This document shows, piece by piece, positions 16,716 through 23,791 of a stretch of 64,000 nt of DNA. Origin of the DNA: an uncultured Acetatifactor sp. Lineage in GTDB: Bacteria; Bacillota; Clostridia; Lachnospirales; Lachnospiraceae. Each line of letters opens with the position of its first letter. Position 1 is the first letter of the stretch. The position numbers were made by a program, and so were the translations under genes. Location of the stretch: contig CAJTPH010000001.1 in the NCBI GenBank assembly GCA_910578215.1, forward strand, positions 88,311 to 152,310, in the 5' to 3' direction. The notes beneath the pieces are model-generated. The model was not told the DNA's origin. It did not search any database and saw only the letters and a program-made list of their open reading frames with translations.

Positions 16716-16860
16716 CCCTTTCACTCTCCTTTCCCAGAATCTTCTTGTCAAGCATCCATTCTTCCACGGCCTGGACTCTCCACGCCTGCCACTCCTCCCG
16801 GCTCTGGCCTGTCATGCTGTGGTAGTATGTAAAATCCTCAACTGCTTTGATAACGTCCAT
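16576..16860 (-). CDS. Possible small protein overlapping the HTH gene
   Basis: ATG 16860 has a strong GGAAGGGGTG site and the first ~55 residues (MDVIKAVEDFTYYHSMTGQS...) look like a real helical protein. The last ~45 residues share DNA with the HTH gene in another frame and look like out-of-frame sequence. The gene may have lost its natural stop, for instance by a frameshift, or may end in a true overlap. Confidence 0.4.
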   Translation of the reverse strand: MDVIKAVEDFTYYHSMTGQSREEWQAWRVQAVEEWMLDKKILGKESERDGMCEGEPDNSGDDRFLPVSAGDCGQGRGERQHSLQDAARVPGEDG

Positions 16861-16905
16861 AGCCACCCCTTCCTTGCTGAAAAACCCCCTTGTAGCTAAG
16901 GTTTT

Positions 16906-17076
16906 TCACTCTGAATCATCTTCGGCGGTATCTTCTTCACCTTTGGGTCTGTGTCCCATTCTGTACTCGTATAGGGCACATGTTTTTATGGGACAGAGCC
17001 GGACTTCCTTAATCTGCCCGCAGCTGCATTCCAGACACTTCTGCCTGATTGCTTTCATTGGCGTAAGTTTCGCCAT
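16906..17076 (-). CDS. Small cysteine-rich (zinc-knuckle) phage protein
   Basis: The 56-residue protein has C-x-x-C-x-C (KCLECSCGQ) and CPIKTCALYEYRMGHRP, four or five cysteines placed to bind zinc, then an acidic tail. This type of protein is common in early regions of Firmicutes phages. A GGAGG site precedes ATG 17076, and the longer frame upstream has none. Function unknown. Confidence 0.65.
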   Translation of the reverse strand: MAKLTPMKAIRQKCLECSCGQIKEVRLCPIKTCALYEYRMGHRPKGEEDTAEDDSE

Positions 17077-17134
17077 GGCTTCCTCCTTTCCATCGCAACT
17101 TCCTGCGATTGATTTCATTTGATAGCGGTTGCTA

Positions 17135-17344
17135 TCAATCCTCAATGATAACAATGTCTTTGGCAGATAACCCCAGCGCCTTGCAGATTGCCGGGACTAC
17201 CTTCACCCTGCCTACCCGGTTGCCGTTCAGGGCATTGGATACAGCCTGCTGACTCACGCCCCCAGCTTTGGCAATCTCCGTAACAGTAGTACCCTTTTCA
17301 GCCATTGCCAGATAGATTTTTTTTGTGTCCAGTTTAATTTTCAT
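17135..17344 (-). CDS. Cro-like XRE regulator (first gene of early operon)
   Basis: The 69-residue protein MKIKLDTKKIYLAMAEKGTT... has a full HTH (TVTEIAKAGGVSQQAVSNAL) and ends with LGLSAKDIVIIED. It is transcribed divergently from the CI-like repressor from the minus-strand promoter at 17403-17430, the position of cro/str in phages and satellites. ATG 17344 has an AAAGGAG site. Confidence 0.78.
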   Translation of the reverse strand: MKIKLDTKKIYLAMAEKGTTVTEIAKAGGVSQQAVSNALNGNRVGRVKVVPAICKALGLSAKDIVIIED

Positions 17345-17370
17345 GTTTTCTCCTTTCCCCAAATTTCCAT

Positions 17371-17452
17371 TTGACTTTTTAAAGCATTTGCTTTATAATT
17401 CCATTATATCAATCATTTGATTTAAGTCAATAACTTTTTTAATCATTTGCTT
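17371..17452. promoter_or_regulatory. Overlapping divergent promoters with three repressor operators
   Basis: Plus strand: TTGACT (17371-17376), 17 bp, TATAAT (17394-17399) drives the repressor. Minus strand: TTGACT (17430-17425), 16 bp, TATAAT (17408-17403) drives the early operon. Three near-identical dyads, AAGCATTTGCTT (O1, 17382-17393), AATCATTTGATT (O2, 17411-17422) and AATCATTTGCTT (O3, 17441-17452), are spaced 29 and 30 bp. O1 lies between the repressor promoter boxes and O2 between the early promoter boxes. Confidence 0.8.
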
Positions 17453-17501
17453 TATTTTTCGTAAATTGTTTGGTATACTCATTATGATAGGTGGTGAAAA
17501 A

Positions 17502-18230
17502 ATGAGCATTGGGAACAATATACGAAACATACGCAAAGAAAAAGGGCTGACATTGAAGCAAATAGCTGATATTTTGGGTTGTTCTCCTCAACTTATTTCG
17601 CAATATGAATCTGGCAAACGGCAACCAAAACTAGAAACCAAAAAGAAAATAGCTGATGCTCTTAATTGCCAAGTTTCTGATATTGACGAAAGTCTTTATA
17701 TAAATAGACGAATACCATATTTTGCCTATGCCTTAGAAGAACTACGGATTGAACGCAGTCTTACCCAAAAGGAACTTGCAAAAGAACTTCATGTAAAAGA
17801 ACAAAATATTGTTGACTGGGAAAATGGAGAAAGAGAACCATATTTTCATACAGTAGAAAGAATTGCTGATTATTTTGGCACATCATTGTTGTATCTCTAT
17901 CATGGAAATAAGAAACATAAAAAGGGTATTGATAATAATGATAAAGAGGCAATGGCACAAGAAAATGCTATTAAATCAGCACCTAAATTTACTAATTATA
18001 CGAATGGGAAAGAAATGCTTGACTATCCTCTTCCATACAAAGTACCAAAATTCACAGATGCCAGTACAAGTTTTGAAGACTCACTTGCAGAAACTGAAGC
18101 TAATGAACTAGAGCGAATACAAAACGCTTATAAACAATTAAACAGAAAAGGAAAAGCAAAAGCTGTTGAACGTATAGAGGAACTAACCGAAATCCCTCGA
18201 TATACAAAGCCAGACGCCCCCCAGTCCTAG
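17502..18230 (+). CDS. CI-like repressor with two HTH domains
   Basis: The 242-residue protein begins MSIGNNIRNIRKEKGLTLKQ. It has one XRE domain at about residues 1-58 (SPQLISQYESGKRQP) and a second at about 70-125 (RSLTQKELAKELHVKEQNIV). The C-terminal region lacks an obvious S24/LexA catalytic pair, so induction is unlikely to be by self-cleavage. An anti-repressor or the ImmA/IrrE-like peptidase is a better candidate (inference). ATG 17502 follows AGGTGG. The gene is much more AT-rich than the chromosome. Its last codons form the 5' arm of the first hairpin of the downstream RNA. Confidence 0.8.
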   Translation: MSIGNNIRNIRKEKGLTLKQIADILGCSPQLISQYESGKRQPKLETKKKIADALNCQVSDIDESLYINRRIPYFAYALEELRIERSLTQKELAKELHVKEQNIVDWENGEREPYFHTVERIADYFGTSLLYLYHGNKKHKKGIDNNDKEAMAQENAIKSAPKFTNYTNGKEMLDYPLPYKVPKFTDASTSFEDSLAETEANELERIQNAYKQLNRKGKAKAVERIEELTEIPRYTKPDAPQS

Positions 18231-18815
18231 CCCCGGAATTTCGGGGGAACTGGGTAACGAAACGTTATAGACCATCCCCACATCTGGGGAAGGACTCCCC
18301 GGCACAGGGACTCTCCACAAGCGTACCTTCAGGTACGGGTTGCCCGAGAGACGGGCGCAAGATTGCGCCCGTCTAATCAGCGGCAGGGGTATCCCGTATT
18401 TTGGGGGATGGGTCCCTGAATCAGGGCGGGATAATGCCCATTGGACAGACCCCCAGAACCAGGGCAGGGTGCTTCATCCTGAAGGAGGGGACGAAACGGC
18501 TCCCCCTTGGATGCATCTGCCGGAGCTTCTCCATGGACCAAGGTATCCCCATCGGGAAGACCTCTGGCAAGGGTGTTCCATTCCGGAGCAGCAGCACCTT
18601 AGACCCAAATGGTTCCCAGTGAAGCCCAAATGGGCCTGACCACGGACAATTTGTCCTTCGTTAGTATGAATTTCGTACCAACTACTATTTAGTTGCCAGC
18701 TCAATATTGCACCCGCATTTTAAATGCGACCTTTTTCCCGATTTTAAATCGGGAAACTGCTGCAAGGTTGAACCGGTGCAACTTTTGCATTGGTGGACAA
18801 ATGTCCTTCACCTGC
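18217..18815 (+). ncRNA. Candidate large ornate structured RNA (ROOL/GOLLD-like class, unproven)
   Basis: About 600 bp consist of more than 20 consecutive short stems with little spacer. Examples: CCCAGT/ACTGGG (18220/18249) enclosing CCCCGGAA/TTTCGGGG (18231-18246); TCCCCA-catc-TGGGGA (18275-18290); CGTACC-ttca-GGTACG (18322-18337); GACGGGCGCA-agat-TGCGCCCGTC (18350-18373); CCTTGG/CCAAGG (18505/18538); GTATGA-att-TCGTAC (18664-18678); TTTCCCGATTT/AAATCGGGAAA (18734/18746). Two stems need G-U pairs that exist only in plus-strand RNA. No convincing ORF covers it. Large hairpin-dense RNAs in phage DNA (ROOL, GOLLD) are known; membership here is inference. Exact ends are unknown. Confidence 0.6.
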
Positions 18816-18900
18816 ACCATGACAATATAATATGCTTACCAGGGGAGCTGGGGGACGTGCTCTCACCCAATCCGAGACCTTACGGAAGGCGGTGATTATT

Positions 18901-18984
18901 ATGAGTACATATGAAGAATTCATGGTGATCTTAACTGTGGCGCTGCTGATTGTGGCAATTCTAAATTATACACATAAGAAATAG
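18901..18984 (+). CDS. Holin-like toxin peptide (27 aa), type I toxin
   Basis: The peptide MSTYEEFMVILTVALLIVAI plus NYTHKK is a single hydrophobic helix with a charged tail, as in the putative holin-like toxin (Hol_Tox) family. AAGGCGGTG precedes ATG but is partly shut in a small hairpin (CCTT-acgg-AAGG), usual for toxins under RNA control. A TATAAT lies at 18826-18831. Downstream are two hairpins and a strong opposing promoter for an antisense RNA. Confidence 0.7.
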   Translation: MSTYEEFMVILTVALLIVAILNYTHKK

Positions 18985-19120
18985 CCGTCCCGCTCACTGG
19001 CAATGACTGGACGACTATTCCTATAAGTCTAATTTAATTATTCGCCGGGTCGGGTGATCTGCACTCACCTTCCGGCTCCCTTGTTAAGCATATTATATCC
19101 CATACATAATAAACCGTCAA
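18985..19120 (-). ncRNA. Antisense antitoxin RNA with its promoter
   Basis: On the minus strand TTGACG (19120-19115), 17 bp and TATAAT (19097-19092) make a near-consensus promoter. Its transcript, starting near 19085, runs into the toxin 3' end. The region 18985-19080 contains two structured stems (CGTCC...GGACG near 18987-19013, and GCCGG...CCGGC around GGTGA...TCACC at 19044-19075). This matches type I toxin-antitoxin loci, where an antisense RNA blocks the toxin mRNA. The 3' end of the RNA cannot be placed exactly. Confidence 0.6.
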
Positions 19121-19124
19121 GCAC

Positions 19125-19154
19125 AAAAGCGGCTCCTGCAGCAACAGGAACCGC
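19125..19154 (-). terminator. Minus-strand terminator upstream of the antitoxin promoter
   Basis: GCGGcTCCTG (19129-19138) pairs with CAGGAaCCGC (19145-19154), with a four-U run on the minus strand. It would insulate the antitoxin promoter from antisense transcription out of the integrase gene. Confidence 0.5.
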
Positions 19155-19161
19155 CTGGACG

Positions 19162-19234
19162 CTATACAGACGGATGCCAGTATAACTGCCCCTCGACAAG
19201 GCATATTATACCATCAATGCACCCGTCTGTATAG
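19162..19234. promoter_or_regulatory. 12-bp perfect inverted repeat ahead of the integrase gene
   Basis: CTATACAGACGG (19162-19173) is exactly complementary to CCGTCTGTATAG (19223-19234), bracketing about 49 bp that contain TATTATA-type promoter elements. It could be an operator for integrase control or a leader stem. Confidence 0.45.
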
Positions 19235-19278
19235 GTGTATTTTTTATACCCATTTTTACAGACAGGAGCGTGATTCAT

Positions 19279-20457
19279 ATGTCCCTCATCCAATGCCCGG
19301 AATGCTCCGGCCAGCTCAGCGACAAGGCAATCATATGCCCACACTGCGGTTTCCCAGTACGGGATGGCAGTATTTCTACCAGGCAACCCAGAAAAGCCCG
19401 GAAACGCCGCCCAAATGGGTCTGGTACAGTAGTGAAGTTATCCGGCAAGCGTAAGAATCCATTCCAAGTACGTGCAAACACACATATTGACGTCAACGGC
19501 TACCCTGCCTATAATGTGATCGGCAATTATCCTGACCGGGTAGCTGCAGAGATCGCCCTGGCAGAATACAATAAAACGCCTTATGACCCGAAGGACCGAA
19601 AAAAACTGTTCAGTGAAGTGTTTGCTTCCTGGTACCAATGGAAATACAAAGTACCACATACCTACACTGGAAAGACCAGCTCCCAGAACTGTATGATAGC
19701 AGCATACAAGAAATGTCCCTCTCTCCACGACATGGCCATGTGGGACATCCGCGCCCAGGACATGCAGGACATCCTGGACCAGGCAGGACTGTCCCACGCC
19801 ATGCTGGAGCACATCCGCAACCTGTTCCGGCAGATGTACAAATACGCCGTCCAGTTTGAGCTTGTGGCAAAGGACTATTCCCAGTACACCAGAATCACCA
19901 AAGAGGACGACGACACCCAGGGCCTGCCCTTCACCCATGAGGAGCTGAGAATGCTCTGGGAGCACAAAGACCTCCCCTTTGTTGACACAGTACTGATTTA
20001 CTGCTATTCCGGCTGGCGGATTAACGAGCTAGCCCAGATGCCGGCCGAAAACATTGACCTGGAGGAAAAGACCTTCACTGGCGGCCTGAAGAACCGGTAC
20101 AGCCGCAACAGGACGGTTCCCATACACTCCGCCGTATATGAGATGGTCTGCCGTCGCCTGGATGCACGGTTCAAAAGCCTGATCTACCATGACGGCAGCA
20201 AGGTTATATCAGAGAACAGGTACCGGGAATGCTTCGGCACTGCCCTCCAGGCCTGCGGCATCCGGACGGAGCATACCCCGCATGACTGCCGCCACACCTT
20301 TAACACGCTCCTGGATAGTGCCGAGGTAGATCGTGTGGCTAGGTATAAGCTCATGGGGCATAAAGGGCAGGACATTAATGAGAACGTGTACACCCATAAA
20401 GATTTAGGGCAGCTCCGAGAAGCAATGGAAGCCATAAAAACAGGGTATGAGTGCTGA
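19279..20457 (+). CDS. int: Tyrosine site-specific integrase with N-terminal zinc ribbon
   Basis: The 392-residue protein starts with a zinc ribbon (C6-x-x-C9, C20-x-x-C23), then a basic linker, an arm-binding domain (GSGTVVKLSGKRKNPFQVRA), a SAM-like core domain and the catalytic domain. Catalytic residues are visible: R in YSGWRINELAQMP, H335-x-x-R338 in HDCRHTF, H in LMGHKG and nucleophile Y371 in VYTHKD. ATG 19279 is used because AGGAG lies 10 nt ahead; a GTG at 19270 is too close. The gene ends 92 bp from the attR core. It should catalyse integration and, with an excisionase not clearly identified here, excision. Confidence 0.92.
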   Translation: MSLIQCPECSGQLSDKAIICPHCGFPVRDGSISTRQPRKARKRRPNGSGTVVKLSGKRKNPFQVRANTHIDVNGYPAYNVIGNYPDRVAAEIALAEYNKTPYDPKDRKKLFSEVFASWYQWKYKVPHTYTGKTSSQNCMIAAYKKCPSLHDMAMWDIRAQDMQDILDQAGLSHAMLEHIRNLFRQMYKYAVQFELVAKDYSQYTRITKEDDDTQGLPFTHEELRMLWEHKDLPFVDTVLIYCYSGWRINELAQMPAENIDLEEKTFTGGLKNRYSRNRTVPIHSAVYEMVCRRLDARFKSLIYHDGSKVISENRYRECFGTALQACGIRTEHTPHDCRHTFNTLLDSAEVDRVARYKLMGHKGQDINENVYTHKDLGQLREAMEAIKTGYEC

Positions 20458-20479
20458 CCTTTGCTCCATACCCTAATTT

Positions 20480-20505
20480 CTATTAGTGACTTTATTAGTG
20501 ACACT
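20480..20505 (+). repeat. Right integrase arm-like tandem TAGTGAC repeat
   Basis: Two TAGTGAC units 12 bp apart, matching 11467-11492 at 22 of 26 positions in the same orientation, located 45 bp inside the attR core. Confidence 0.5.
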
Positions 20506-20528
20506 GCTTACTGAAAATGCAGTGTTTT
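20502..20528 (+). terminator. Integrase terminator
   Basis: CACTGC (20502-20507) pairs with GCAGTG (20519-20524), followed by TTTT. It keeps element transcripts out of the transporter operon. Confidence 0.55.
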
Positions 20529-20549
20529 CAAGGCTTCTGGCACATACAG

Positions 20550-20583
20550 ATTTAAGGATTATTTAATATTTTCCTGCTATAAT
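20550..20583 (+). promoter_or_regulatory. attR core overlapping the transporter promoter and response-regulator box
   Basis: The 27-bp attR core (20550-20576) contains TTTAAGG and TTTAATA 11 bp apart, the spacing of OmpR-family response-regulator sites, in place of a good -35. TATAAT follows at 20578-20583, 28 bp before the permease gene. The element therefore integrated in an activator-controlled promoter and left it intact at attR. Confidence 0.65.
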
Positions 20584-20611
20584 GAGCTCATAAAAGCAAA
20601 GGAGCGGCAGA

Positions 20612-22963
20612 ATGTATCTACGAATATTAAAAAAAGATCTAAAACGCAAGAAGACAATGAACGTGATACTGTTGATTTTTGTAGCCCTGGCGGCGACCTT
20701 CATAGCGAGCAGCGCCAGTAACCTGCTGACCGTCAGCAACGCGCTTGACAATTATTTCAAAAGGGCGGACATACCCGATTATTGGTTTGCCTCGACGAGC
20801 TCCTCCGACATTCAACGCTTTGAGGAGTTTGCAGGGGCAAACGGCTATGATTATCACATATCAAGGCTGATTCAGATTGATCCCCAAAACGTCTCCGCAG
20901 AGGGAGAAAAACTTAACTATGCCAATACTCTGGCATTGTCGACCCTCGGAGGCATAAATATTTTTGACAAAAACAATAACAGACTCACCCATGTGAACGA
21001 CGGCGAGATCTATGTGCCCGGCTTTATTTTCCACTCAACGAAAAACGACTTTCATGAGGGCGGAAAAATCCGTATTGTTCAGGACGGTGTTGAAAAGGAA
21101 TTTACCGTAAGGGGTTATACGAAGGACGCGCTGTTTGGCTCGGCTATGGTGGGAATCACAAGATTTCTTATAAGCGAAAACGATCTCGCCCTGTTCGACG
21201 GCGAAAGCGCCGCCGTTTGCAGCACGGTAGAGGTCCACACCACGGACCCCGGCTATCAGGACAGCTTTAACAGGCTTGGCATAAACACCATAATGTCCGT
21301 AGACCGCTCCATGTTTAAAATGATCTACCTTATGGATATTCTTATCGCGGCTGTCCTTATGGTGGTCAGCGTGTGCCTGATACTGATTTCCATGGTGATC
21401 CTGCGGTTTATTATCAGCTTTACCATCACTGAGGAATTCCATGAAATCGGCGTTATGAAGGCCATAGGCATCAAAAACGGCGCCATCCGTGGGCTGTACA
21501 TAGCAAAATATCTTGCCATCGCCGCTATCGGAACGACAATCGGGCTGTGCCTGAGCCTGCCCTTCAGCCAAATGCTTCTTGGGGATATCTCTCAGAAAAT
21601 AATTATTTCAGGAGAGGATAATTTCTTTATCAATATTGCCGCGGCCATATTGGCAGGCGCGGCAGTGGTGCTTTTCAGCTATTTCTGTACCGGAAGAATA
21701 CGCGGCTTCTCACCCATAGACGCCATCCGCAGCGGCGAAACGGGCGAGCGCTTCAGGAAAAAGGGATTTTTGCGCCTATCGGGCTCGCATTTGCCGGCGG
21801 TACCGTTCATGGCGGTAAACGACATTTTAAGCGGCATCAAAAGCTATGTTTCCATGATAATAATTTTCATACTGGGAACACTCCTGGTAATCATTCCGTT
21901 AAACACTATTAATACCCTACGCTCCGACGAGCTGATAACAACCTTTAATATGGCCAAAAGCGATCATATTGTCTCAAGGGAAACACTGTTCCACCTGACC
22001 GGCGACAACAAGGCGAACGTTGACAGGCAGCTTTCCCAGGTAAGGGAAATGTTTGCCGAAAACGGTATCGATGTGGACGTATACCAGGAGGTGATATTCC
22101 GCAGCAACCTCACAAAGGACGGAAAGCTCACAAACTCCATAACATTCCAGGGGCGAGGCGGAGTGACCACGGATATGTATACTTATCTGGACGGAACGCC
22201 GCCGCAAAACGTCCACGAGGTCGCCCTGACCTATCTGACGGCGGGGCAGATCGACGCCCGGATAGGCGACAATGTGGAAATAAAGGTGGGTGAGGACACA
22301 GGTATCTACATAGTCACCGCCATCACTCAAAGCATGAACAACATGGGGGAGGGGGTCCGGTTTCACCAGGATGCGGAGCTTGACTACAGCTACGCAGGAG
22401 GCAGCTTCGGCATTCAGGTAAGCTACAGGGACGCGCCCGACAGGGAAGCGCTGGCCGAACGGAAGGCTCTGCTTCAGAAACTGTATCCCGACGCCAAGGT
22501 TTATACTCCCGGAGAATACATCGGCTATATGATAGGCAGCGACGTTACGGAACAGCTCGAGAGCATGAAAACATTGATTTTAGGCATTATACTCGGTATT
22601 AACGCCCTTGTGGCGGTTCTCATGGTAAAAAGCTTTGTTGCCAGAGAAAAAAGCGAGATAGCGCTGTTGAAGGCGATAGGCTTCAGAAACACCACATTGA
22701 CGCTTTGGCAGACTCTGCGCATCGGTATCGTGCTGTTGATCTCTGTTATCTCAGGCGTACTGCTTTCCTCTCCGCTGTCCCCGCTGATCATCACTCCGAT
22801 CTTCAGAATGATGGGGGCGTACAGCATTCAGTATGATATACACGTGGCGGAGGTATACCTGGTTTTCCCTTCGATCGTACTGGCTGTGACGGCGCTTGCG
22901 GCATTTATTTCCGCCCAGGGACTGCGGAGAATATCCGCCTCGGAAATTTCCAATAACGAATAG
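20612..22963 (+). CDS. FtsX-domain ABC transporter permease
   Basis: The 783-residue protein has eight predicted membrane segments: one near residue 15, three around 235-370, one near 430 and three at the end. They enclose two large extracellular domains (about 38-235 and 450-645). Both membrane triads match the FtsX/MacB fold (EEFHEIGVMKAIGIKNG and KSEIALLKAIGFRN). Together with the ATPase, regulator and kinase that follow, this is the layout of antimicrobial-peptide sensing and detoxifying systems. The cargo is unknown; lipid or peptide handling is typical. GGAG precedes ATG 20612. Confidence 0.88.
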   Translation: MYLRILKKDLKRKKTMNVILLIFVALAATFIASSASNLLTVSNALDNYFKRADIPDYWFASTSSSDIQRFEEFAGANGYDYHISRLIQIDPQNVSAEGEKLNYANTLALSTLGGINIFDKNNNRLTHVNDGEIYVPGFIFHSTKNDFHEGGKIRIVQDGVEKEFTVRGYTKDALFGSAMVGITRFLISENDLALFDGESAAVCSTVEVHTTDPGYQDSFNRLGINTIMSVDRSMFKMIYLMDILIAAVLMVVSVCLILISMVILRFIISFTITEEFHEIGVMKAIGIKNGAIRGLYIAKYLAIAAIGTTIGLCLSLPFSQMLLGDISQKIIISGEDNFFINIAAAILAGAAVVLFSYFCTGRIRGFSPIDAIRSGETGERFRKKGFLRLSGSHLPAVPFMAVNDILSGIKSYVSMIIIFILGTLLVIIPLNTINTLRSDELITTFNMAKSDHIVSRETLFHLTGDNKANVDRQLSQVREMFAENGIDVDVYQEVIFRSNLTKDGKLTNSITFQGRGGVTTDMYTYLDGTPPQNVHEVALTYLTAGQIDARIGDNVEIKVGEDTGIYIVTAITQSMNNMGEGVRFHQDAELDYSYAGGSFGIQVSYRDAPDREALAERKALLQKLYPDAKVYTPGEYIGYMIGSDVTEQLESMKTLILGIILGINALVAVLMVKSFVAREKSEIALLKAIGFRNTTLTLWQTLRIGIVLLISVISGVLLSSPLSPLIITPIFRMMGAYSIQYDIHVAEVYLVFPSIVLAVTALAAFISAQGLRRISASEISNNE

Positions 22964-22990
22964 CACTCACTAAATAAGGAGCAGAGCGAT

Positions 22991-23755
22991 ATGACGAATA
23001 TTTTAGATGTAAAGGATCTTTGCAAAACATATGTGGTAAACAAGCGGCAGAACAACGTCCTCAGAAACGTAAGCTTCCACATAGCCCCGGGAGAGATGGT
23101 GGCGGTCATGGGACCGTCCGGCTCGGGGAAATCCACGCTACTGTATGCGGTGTCGGGAATGGACGGAATAACTGCCGGAGAGGTAAAATTCTGCGGCAGA
23201 AACATTGCGGAAATGAACGAAAAGGAGCTTGCGGACCTGCGCCTGGACGAGATGGGTTTTATATTTCAGCAGATGTATATGCTGAAAAACCTTACTATTC
23301 TGGATAACATCCTCCTCCCCGCGCGCCATTCCCGCAAATGCAGGGAAACGCGCCGGGAAACCGCTCTGCGCGGGCATGAGCTTATGCGGAAGCTGGGGAT
23401 TATCGACGTTGCCGACAACGACATCAACGAGGTCTCGGGCGGTCAGCTCCAGCGCGCCTGCATATGCCGCAGCATGATAAACGCGCCGAAAATGATCTTT
23501 GCCGACGAGCCCACCGGAGCGCTCAACCGCTCCTCCTCCGACGAGGTCATGGAGGAGCTTGTAAAATTAAACTCCGAAGGAACCACGATCATGCTTGTCA
23601 CCCACGATGTAAAGGTCGCCGCAAAATGCACGAGAGTCCTCTACATTGTGGACGGCAATATCAAGGGCGAATTTAATCCGGATCAATACGACGGCTCCAG
23701 ACTCCGGGAACGTGAGCGCGCCCTGAACGGCTGGCTGATGGAGATGGGCTGGTAA
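22991..23755 (+). CDS. ABC transporter ATP-binding protein (MacB/LolD type)
   Basis: The 254-residue ATPase has Walker A G41-P-S-G-S-G-K-S-T49, signature VSGGQLQRACICR, Walker B KMIFADEPTGALN and an H-loop (MLVTHDVKVA). This is the MacB/LolD subfamily, which drives FtsX-type permeases by mechanotransmission. It lies 27 bp after the permease gene with an AAGGAG site, so they form one complex. Confidence 0.93.
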   Translation: MTNILDVKDLCKTYVVNKRQNNVLRNVSFHIAPGEMVAVMGPSGSGKSTLLYAVSGMDGITAGEVKFCGRNIAEMNEKELADLRLDEMGFIFQQMYMLKNLTILDNILLPARHSRKCRETRRETALRGHELMRKLGIIDVADNDINEVSGGQLQRACICRSMINAPKMIFADEPTGALNRSSSDEVMEELVKLNSEGTTIMLVTHDVKVAAKCTRVLYIVDGNIKGEFNPDQYDGSRLRERERALNGWLMEMGW

Positions 23756-23791
23756 CCACGGATGTCTTTCAGGCAGATGGGAGGAGACGAA

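Larger units (their letters stand above)
11343..20576. mobile_element. Integrated phage-satellite-like element (9.2 kb) with capsid and scaffold genes
   Basis: The element is bounded by 27-bp direct repeats (11343-11369 and 20550-20576; 25 of 27 identical). It carries an integrase next to the right end, a repressor with divergent promoters, an early operon with a RepA-like ATPase and iterons, an ImmA/IrrE-like gene, a capsid plus scaffold operon, a large hairpin-rich RNA region and a small toxin. It lacks portal, terminase, head-tail, tail, holin and lysin genes, so it cannot be a whole phage. The order int, repressor, early genes, rep/ori, morphogenesis is that of phage-inducible chromosomal islands. 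Whether it moves is inference. Confidence 0.8.

Noticed and set aside
18340..18639. Open frames of 70-100 codons in the hairpin-dense region on both strands
   Set aside because: No ribosome sites, low-complexity proline- and glycine-rich translations, and the base pattern is fully explained by consecutive stems; treated as an RNA region.
11343..20576. Complete prophage
   Set aside because: Only 9.2 kb, with no portal, terminase, tail, holin or endolysin genes.
11343..20576. Integrative conjugative element
   Set aside because: No relaxase, coupling protein or type IV secretion genes.
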